64,000 nucleotides of DNA from the NCBI GenBank assembly GCA_963542015.1, contig CAUTUX010000003.1:31950-95949 (forward strand), given 5' to 3'. Positions 55,799-64,000 of this stretch are shown here, piece by piece. Below the pieces are notes generated by a model that searched no databases, was not told where the DNA came from, and saw only the letters and a program-made list of their open reading frames with translations. Both the position numbers and the translations under genes were made by a program. Source of the DNA: CAUTUX01 sp963542015 (lineage in GTDB: Bacteria; Bacillota; Clostridia; Christensenellales; CAG-917). Each line of letters starts with the position of its first letter. Positions within the stretch are counted from its first letter, which is position 1.

Positions 55799-56713
55799 TT
55801 ATTCCTCCATCTGTATTTCATATGGTGTTACCTGATAAACATAATAATTCAACCAATTATAGAATAACAAATTTGCCGTCGATTTCCACTTCATATCAAC
55901 ACCATCATCGTTATCATCGATAAAATAGTCATACGGCTTATCAATATTAAAGCCTTTTTTTAAATCTCTCTGATATTCTTTTTTTAAAGTATCCCTATCA
56001 TACTCTACATGCCCTGTAAAAAAGAAGCTTTTATTGTCTTGTGTTTTTAAAATTGATATGCCAGCCATTTCAGATGTTGCAAGAACTTTTAATTCTTTAC
56101 AAGCTATAATTTGATCTGCTCTCGCTTCTGTATATCTTGAGTGTGGTATATAGAACACATCATCGGCACCCTTAAGTAACATGTCGTGTTGATATCTTGA
56201 GACCGTCTTGAAAACCCCAAATAATTTTTTAGGTAGCAACCTTTTTTCTATTTTAAACAAATGATATAGGGCGGCTTGTGCTCCCCAACATATGTATATC
56301 GTACTTGTAACATTTGTCTGTGCCCAATCGATAATTTTTGTCAGCTCATTCCAATAGTCAACATCTTCAAATGGAATTGTCTCAACTGGAGCCCCAGTAA
56401 CTATCATTCCATCAAAGTGCTTTTTGCGTATTTTGTCATGCTCTTCATAAAATCGTTCTAAATGATCTCTTGATGTATTCTTACTAGCATGCGTCGCCAT
56501 TTTTATAAATGTAACATTTACTTGCAACGGTGTGTTCCCAAGTAGTCTAAGTAGCTGTGTTTCCGTCTCTATTTTTGTCGGCATAAGATTTAATATTGCA
56601 ATTTCTATAGGTCTGATATCCTGTTGCATTGCTCGAACTGTATCCATAGTAAAGATTTTTTCTTTACTCAATACATCTTTAGCAGGTAGATCTGATGGTA
56701 TAATAATTGGCAT
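55799..56713 (-). CDS. metA: Homoserine O-acyltransferase (MetA)
   Basis: Acylates homoserine (acetyl- or succinyl-CoA donor) as the entry to methionine. 304 residues with NLMPTKIETETQLLRLLGN and the catalytic Cys in YICWGAQAALYH, and FTGHVEYDR near the C-terminus. In Bacillota enzymes of this family are usually acetyltransferases, in line with the neighbouring O-acetylhomoserine enzyme. RBS GAGG is present; the gap to metY is 9 nt. Confidence 0.93.
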   Translation of the reverse strand: MPIIIPSDLPAKDVLSKEKIFTMDTVRAMQQDIRPIEIAILNLMPTKIETETQLLRLLGNTPLQVNVTFIKMATHASKNTSRDHLERFYEEHDKIRKKHFDGMIVTGAPVETIPFEDVDYWNELTKIIDWAQTNVTSTIYICWGAQAALYHLFKIEKRLLPKKLFGVFKTVSRYQHDMLLKGADDVFYIPHSRYTEARADQIIACKELKVLATSEMAGISILKTQDNKSFFFTGHVEYDRDTLKKEYQRDLKKGFNIDKPYDYFIDDNDDGVDMKWKSTANLLFYNWLNYYVYQVTPYEIQMEE

Positions 56714-56722
56714 TTATTTCCT

Positions 56723-57991
56723 CTATGACAATGCTTGATCTATATCATTTATCAAATCATCAACATTTTCAATTCCACATGAAAGTCTAATTAATACTGG
56801 GGATATTCCTGCATCAATTAATTCGCTATCTGAGAGTTGTCTATGGGTGGAACTGGCTGGATGTAGTATACAGCTTTTAACATCTGCCACATGGGTCTCA
56901 ATGCTGATAACTTTTAATTTCTTCATGAAATCCTCAGCTTTGGCTCTATCTCCAGCTATTTCAAAGCTTATAACTCCACATGATTTTCCATCCTTGAAAT
57001 ATTTTTTAGCCAACTTATACTCAGTGTCCGTTTTTAGTCCAGGATATTTAACGCTCTTTATCCTGCTATCTTTAGATAAAAAGTCGGCAATCTTTTGAGC
57101 ATTTGCAACATGTCTTTCCATGCGAACATGAAGACTTTCTAGTCCCAAATTTATTACATACGCACTTTGTGGTGACTGACACATTCCAAAGTCTCTCATC
57201 AATTGAACAACACACTTAACAGCATATGCCTTTTCTTTAAATTCTTTTGTGTAAATTATTCCATGATAACTGTAGTCAGGTTCAGTTAGGCATCTAAATT
57301 TATTGCTTGACTCCCAATTAAATTTTCCACTGTCTACGATAACTCCACCAACGGTGCTTCCATGCCCATCCATATATTTTGTTGTAGAATGAGTAACTAT
57401 ATCTGCTCCAAATTCTATTGGTCTACAATGTATTGGCGTCGCAAAAGTATTATCTACAATTAATGGAATGTTGTTTTTATGTGCAACTTTAGCAAACTTC
57501 TCGATATCAAATACTGATAATGATGGATTTGCAATTGTCTCTCCAAAAATTGCTTTTGTGTTTTCTTTAATCTCCGATTGTATTTCCTTTTCTGATGCGT
57601 TTGGGGATATGAATGTGAAATCTATTCCCATTTTTTTCATAGTCGTTGAAAATAGGTTATATGTTCCACCATATATCTGCGAAGATGCTAAAACATGGTC
57701 TCCAGCATTTGCTATATTAAAAACTGCCATAAAGTTAGCTGCCTGACCTGATGATGTCAATATGCCAGCAATACCACCTTCTAAATCTGCAATCTTTGCA
57801 GCGACCATATCATTTGTTGGATTTTGTAACCTTGAATAAAAGTATCCATTGGATTGTAAATCAAAGCACTTTGCCATTTCCTCTGATGTCTCATACTTAA
57901 ATGTTGTACTTTGTACTATAGGAATTTGTCTTGGTTCCCCGTTTACTGGTTCATACCCAGAATGTATGCATTTTGTTTCTATACCGCTCAT
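56723..57991 (-). CDS. metY: O-acetylhomoserine sulfhydrylase (Cys/Met metabolism PLP enzyme)
   Basis: 422 residues. Typical stretches are STTFKYETSEEMAKCFDLQ, SGQAANFMAVFNIANAGDH, VDNTFATPIHCRP and the PLP lysine in THSTTKYMDGHG. Converts O-acetylhomoserine plus sulfide to homocysteine. The frame opens at a GTG at 57997, but the ATG at 57991 fits better, with AGTAGG 5 nt upstream, overlapping the smpB stop. Context with metA supports methionine synthesis over methionine gamma-lyase. Confidence 0.92.
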   Translation of the reverse strand: MSGIETKCIHSGYEPVNGEPRQIPIVQSTTFKYETSEEMAKCFDLQSNGYFYSRLQNPTNDMVAAKIADLEGGIAGILTSSGQAANFMAVFNIANAGDHVLASSQIYGGTYNLFSTTMKKMGIDFTFISPNASEKEIQSEIKENTKAIFGETIANPSLSVFDIEKFAKVAHKNNIPLIVDNTFATPIHCRPIEFGADIVTHSTTKYMDGHGSTVGGVIVDSGKFNWESSNKFRCLTEPDYSYHGIIYTKEFKEKAYAVKCVVQLMRDFGMCQSPQSAYVINLGLESLHVRMERHVANAQKIADFLSKDSRIKSVKYPGLKTDTEYKLAKKYFKDGKSCGVISFEIAGDRAKAEDFMKKLKVISIETHVADVKSCILHPASSTHRQLSDSELIDAGISPVLIRLSCGIENVDDLINDIDQALS

Positions 57992-57997
57992 ATGCAC

Positions 57998-58462
57998 CTA
58001 CTTTATATCGTTTTCTTTTAATACTCGCTGTATCTTTCTTTTTTCTTCTTTGTCTTTAATACTTCTACGCTTATCATAAAGCTTTTTACCCATACAAAGC
58101 CCTATTTCAACTTTTATGAGTGCATCCTTAAAATAAACTTTCAATGGAACTAATGTGTATCCTTTTGCTTCTGTTTTTCCCCTTAACCTATTTATTTCAT
58201 ATTTATGTAAGAGAAGCTTTCTTGTCCTAATTGAATCTTTATTATTATAACTACCCTTGTCGTATTGTGCAATGTGGGCACCAATGAGAAAAATTTCATT
58301 ACCTTTAATGACTGCATACGAATCATTAATATTAATTTTTCCAGCACGAATAGACTTAACTTCACATCCATCAAGCACTATACCAGCTTCGTATTTATCT
58401 TCTATAAAATATTCAAAAGATGCTCTTTTATTATTAGCGATGACTTTTACTGAATCACTCAT
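57998..58462 (-). CDS. smpB: SsrA-binding protein
   Basis: Binds tmRNA and places it on stalled ribosomes. 154 residues with the family pattern YEAGIVLDGCEVKSIRAGK, NINDSYAVIKGNEIFLIG and the basic tail beginning KKLYDKRRSIKDKEEKR. It follows secG. The usual rnr (RNase R) gene between secG and smpB is absent here. tmRNA itself was not found in the window. Confidence 0.95.
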   Translation of the reverse strand: MSDSVKVIANNKRASFEYFIEDKYEAGIVLDGCEVKSIRAGKININDSYAVIKGNEIFLIGAHIAQYDKGSYNNKDSIRTRKLLLHKYEINRLRGKTEAKGYTLVPLKVYFKDALIKVEIGLCMGKKLYDKRRSIKDKEEKRKIQRVLKENDIK

Positions 58463-58480
58463 AAATAAAATCTGAGCGTT

Positions 58481-58807
58481 TTATTTAGGTGCTCCCGTTC
58501 CTACTTGGGTTATTAATGAGAATATTATTGCAAATACCATCATAAAAATGAATAGAACTAAGGTAATGATTTTAAGCGTTCTTTCTTTACTATGCATCTT
58601 ATTCTTTCCATAGTATGTCTCTGATGAACCTGAAAGAGCTCCAACATTCTCGTTGGTACCTTTTTGTACTAAAATAAGTATCGTTAAAGCGATAGCTAAA
58701 ATAGTCATCAACACAGCAAAAGTAATCTTAAGACCTTCAGATACGCTCGCATCTATTCTGTAGTCACTTAATTTTTTTGTTGTTTTTGCAAGCAATAAAT
58801 AATTCAT
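58481..58807 (-). CDS. secG: Protein translocase subunit SecG
   Basis: 108 residues with two hydrophobic segments (about 28-48 and 80-100) separated by TNENVGALSGSSETYYGK, the SecG pattern. Part of the SecYEG channel. The N-terminus is about 25 residues longer than usual. GGAG lies 13 nt before the ATG, which is a long spacing. Confidence 0.88.
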   Translation of the reverse strand: MNYLLLAKTTKKLSDYRIDASVSEGLKITFAVLMTILAIALTILILVQKGTNENVGALSGSSETYYGKNKMHSKERTLKIITLVLFIFMMVFAIIFSLITQVGTGAPK

Positions 58808-58877
58808 TTTTTAATGTTATCTCCAAATCAGTATTTAAATTCTACTATAAATTTATATTTAATCAAAACAAAAAAAG

Positions 58878-59255
58878 TTATTTAATCAAGCCAGCATCTT
58901 TTAATGCTTTTTTTGAACCGTAATAAACTATTTTTCCTTGTTTTACAATACCTCTTCCTGCTTTTTCTAAATTTTCTTTATTAGCAGCATAAAATTCATC
59001 TGCATCTGCCTTTGAAATATATTCAGTACCTTTGATCTCATCGCCAGTACTTGTATTGTATGCAAATAACTCTTTTTTTATAACATCACCCTTATCTACT
59101 TCTGGTTTCTTTGTTTCTACTTTAACAATGTAATGTTTAGATTTTAATCTTTTTGATACACTGTTCATCGTGCATCCACTTAGAAACATCACAAAAAATG
59201 ACAGTGTTAAAACAGTCAAAACAATAGTAGTCTTTTTCAGCATTCCTTTTTTCAT
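58878..59255 (-). CDS. Small lipoprotein, paralogue 3
   Basis: 125 residues, signal peptide with lipobox LSGC (Cys about 28). The mature part ends IVKQGKIVYYGSKKALKDAG. It shares this C-terminal K-x-I-V-Y-x-G-x-K-K-A pattern and general size with the next two genes upstream, so the three form a tandem paralogous set. No domain is recognised. Confidence 0.75.
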   Translation of the reverse strand: MKKGMLKKTTIVLTVLTLSFFVMFLSGCTMNSVSKRLKSKHYIVKVETKKPEVDKGDVIKKELFAYNTSTGDEIKGTEYISKADADEFYAANKENLEKAGRGIVKQGKIVYYGSKKALKDAGLIK

Positions 59256-59258
59256 ATC

Positions 59259-59633
59259 CTAATTTTTTGTTATCTCCTCAATTAGGGCCTTTCTTCCTAT
59301 ATATACTATCTTGCCCTTTCTTACAACTACATGATCTTTTCTTTTTAAATCAACTTTAGCCTTTGCCTCAAACTCCATTGCAGCTCTAAATGTGCTAAAT
59401 TTTTCTATTGTTATTGTATCATAATCTAACTCTAAAAGCCCTTTTTTATTCGATCTGTAAATCTTCCATGTTCCATCTTGATTAACGCTATCCCCAAGTA
59501 ATAAAACAGGAGTATAATTTTTTACTTGCAACTTATCTTGTAAGCTCCTTTGTTTTACACAACCAGCAAAAAGAGTTGCAACGGTTACAACTAATAATAG
59601 ACTTAAAAGGATTATTCTTGCTTTCTTTTTCAT
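59259..59633 (-). CDS. Small lipoprotein, paralogue 2
   Basis: 124 residues with lipobox FAGC (Cys about 25). It ends VVRKGKIVYIGRKALIEE, matching the neighbours at the C-terminus, while the middle is diverged (WKIYRSNKKGLLELDYD). Gap to the next gene is 3 nt, so co-transcribed. Confidence 0.75.
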   Translation of the reverse strand: MKKKARIILLSLLLVVTVATLFAGCVKQRSLQDKLQVKNYTPVLLLGDSVNQDGTWKIYRSNKKGLLELDYDTITIEKFSTFRAAMEFEAKAKVDLKRKDHVVVRKGKIVYIGRKALIEEITKN

Positions 59634-59646
59634 AATTCACCTAACT

Positions 59647-60003
59647 TTAAACCGCATCTTTAACGGCATTCTTTGTCCCAATGTAAACCTTGTCAAAATT
59701 CTTTTGTATAACATGGTTTTCATTTATTGAACTTTTATGAAAATCATAAAATGTTGAAGCCGCCGACATAGATGTACATTTATATATAGTTACCTTTTCA
59801 ACAATTTTCCCTTCACTGTCCTTTTTCACAAATGTAACTTTCCATGCCATATAATCGTGCATGTAATCAATAGAGCCATCTTGTTGATATCCCTTACCTT
59901 TCATCTTGGTTACTTCATCAACAGCAGTACATCCAGCAAAAGCAAATAACAACATGCTTATCAGCGCAATTGCAAATATTATCTTGAAATCTTTTTTAGT
60001 CAT
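59647..60003 (-). CDS. Small lipoprotein, paralogue 1
   Basis: 118 residues with lipobox FAGC (Cys about 25). The C-terminal NFDKVYIGTKNAVKDAV resembles the other two. It is the first of the set and lies 59 nt downstream of the rRNA terminator. Function unknown; probable membrane-anchored or surface protein. Confidence 0.75.
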   Translation of the reverse strand: MTKKDFKIIFAIALISMLLFAFAGCTAVDEVTKMKGKGYQQDGSIDYMHDYMAWKVTFVKKDSEGKIVEKVTIYKCTSMSAASTFYDFHKSSINENHVIQKNFDKVYIGTKNAVKDAV

Positions 60004-60061
60004 ATTATCTCCAAAGTTATTTTTAAAGTTACTAAACTAAAACACAAAAGTCAATAGAGGC

Positions 60062-60093
60062 AAAAAAATAAAAAAGAGAGATAGCATCTCTCC
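60062..60093 (-). terminator. Rho-independent terminator of the rRNA operon
   Basis: On the minus strand a 7-bp stem (GAGAGAT/ATCTCTC, 60092-60076) with a 3-nt loop is followed by T-rich sequence TTTTTTATTTTTTT. It lies 16 nt after the 5S gene and before the small lipoprotein genes. Confidence 0.85.
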
Positions 60094-60108
60094 TTTTTAA
60101 GTTTGAAA

Positions 60109-60224
60109 ACCGGCATCGACATACTCTCCCAGGCCGTCTCCAGCCAAGTACCCTCTGCGCTGTGAAGCTTAACTTCTGTGTTCGGTATGTGAACAGGTGG
60201 AACCTTCACGCTATTGACACCGAT
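60109..60224 (-). rRNA. rrf: 5S ribosomal RNA
   Basis: The minus strand contains the conserved CACATACCGAACACAGAAGT loop region and closes with helix I, CGGTGTC (60222-60216) pairing with GATGCCG (60117-60111). About 112-116 nt. Ends are estimated to within a few bases. Confidence 0.93.
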
Positions 60225-60308
60225 ATGGTTGAATGTCTTTTTGTACATTCACAACTGCATAGCATTTAATTAGTTTTGCTTTCTGTATGTTCTCGGTTTG
60301 ATTGTATA

Positions 60309-63192
<2,884 letters not shown>

Positions 63193-63518
63193 TCTAACCT
63201 AATATGTCATAATTAAATGATCTTGTTATTATACACTCAGCAAAATATCTATTGTGAATCGGTAACCTTATGAAATTTATATTATTTCGTATTACTCTTT
63301 TTACTCTTAGATATTTACTAATCTTTTGACTAACAATAAAAAATTGTTAGTGCTATGCAATTGTCAATGTACAATGACCGAAGTCTAACCTTGAACGAAC
63401 TGGAAAAAGAAAAAATGAGTTGCACTATTTATGATAGGTTGTGCTTCCTTCGATTTTCGTTCTCTCGAACGACAGTCGATAATCAACTGCCTTCACTAGT
63501 AAGCCTTTCGGCTCCCTA
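63193..63518 (-). other. 16S-23S internal transcribed spacer without tRNA genes
   Basis: 326 nt. No tRNA cloverleaf is present. A perfect 9-bp hairpin with an A5 loop (63329-63351) may be part of antitermination (boxB-like). Sequence near the 16S end has GTTCGAGAGAACGA, another small hairpin, probably for rRNA processing. Confidence 0.8.

Positions 63519-64000
<482 letters not shown>

Overview
The window comes from an AT-rich anaerobic Bacillota genome, most likely class Clostridia. The evidence is the SCIFF peptide with its radical SAM maturase, formate-tetrahydrofolate ligase, the Rex redox repressor, methylglyoxal synthase, ferredoxin-dependent indolepyruvate oxidoreductase, AGGAGG-type ribosome binding sites and a 16S-23S-5S rRNA operon with no tRNA in the spacer. 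No species can be named from what is visible.

Layout. 1-5632 (minus): start of folC, a formate/nitrite-type channel, adenine deaminase, fatty acid kinase FakA and phosphofructokinase. 5823-8856 (plus): lysine/diaminopimelate operon asd-dapA-dapB, with dapB fused to an aspartokinase-type tandem ACT domain. 8846-18682 (minus): a coiled-coil protein, an RsmD-CoaD fusion, 5-formyl-THF cyclo-ligase, then a block for aromatic 2-oxoacid fermentation (ACT protein, PaaK, IorB, IorA, a second acyl-CoA ligase, a YbhJ-type aconitase). 18719-19118: intergenic region with a probable structured RNA. 19117-25533 (minus): a large SF1 helicase with a C-terminal nuclease-like domain, tRNA-Arg(CCU), a HAD phosphatase and a GH3 glycosidase. 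25798-29982: mgsA-rex (plus), then fhs, SCIFF and the SCIFF maturase (minus).

30059-34746 begins with a PLP decarboxylase and continues with accessory genes: a Fic protein without its catalytic histidine, a RhuM-Fic protein and DinD. 34985-39020 (minus) holds a stand-alone GMP synthase ATP-PPase and a three-gene polar amino acid ABC transporter. That transporter is very odd: its binding lipoprotein is circularly permuted and its ATPase carries a coiled-coil insertion of about 228 residues. Eight phased A-tracts lie upstream of it.

39232-52156 (minus) is the best candidate for an undescribed system. A FecBCD/E-type importer, two transglutaminase-like lipoproteins with altered triads, a 1238-residue lipoprotein, a NifH-like ATPase and two shortened nitrogenase component 1-like proteins are packed together, many with overlapping ends. 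The working idea is import and low-potential reduction of a metal-tetrapyrrole or similar ligand. This is inference.

52413-55325 is a second accessory patch: a Fic-HTH gene between two direct repeats, strong hairpins, and a DUF4143 ATPase. 55386-60003 (minus) returns to core genes (DUF2188 protein, metA, metY, smpB, secG) and three small paralogous lipoproteins. 60062-64000 is the 3' part of an rRNA operon on the minus strand: 5S, 23S, spacer and the 3' end of 16S.

No CRISPR array, insertion sequence, transposase or integrase is visible.
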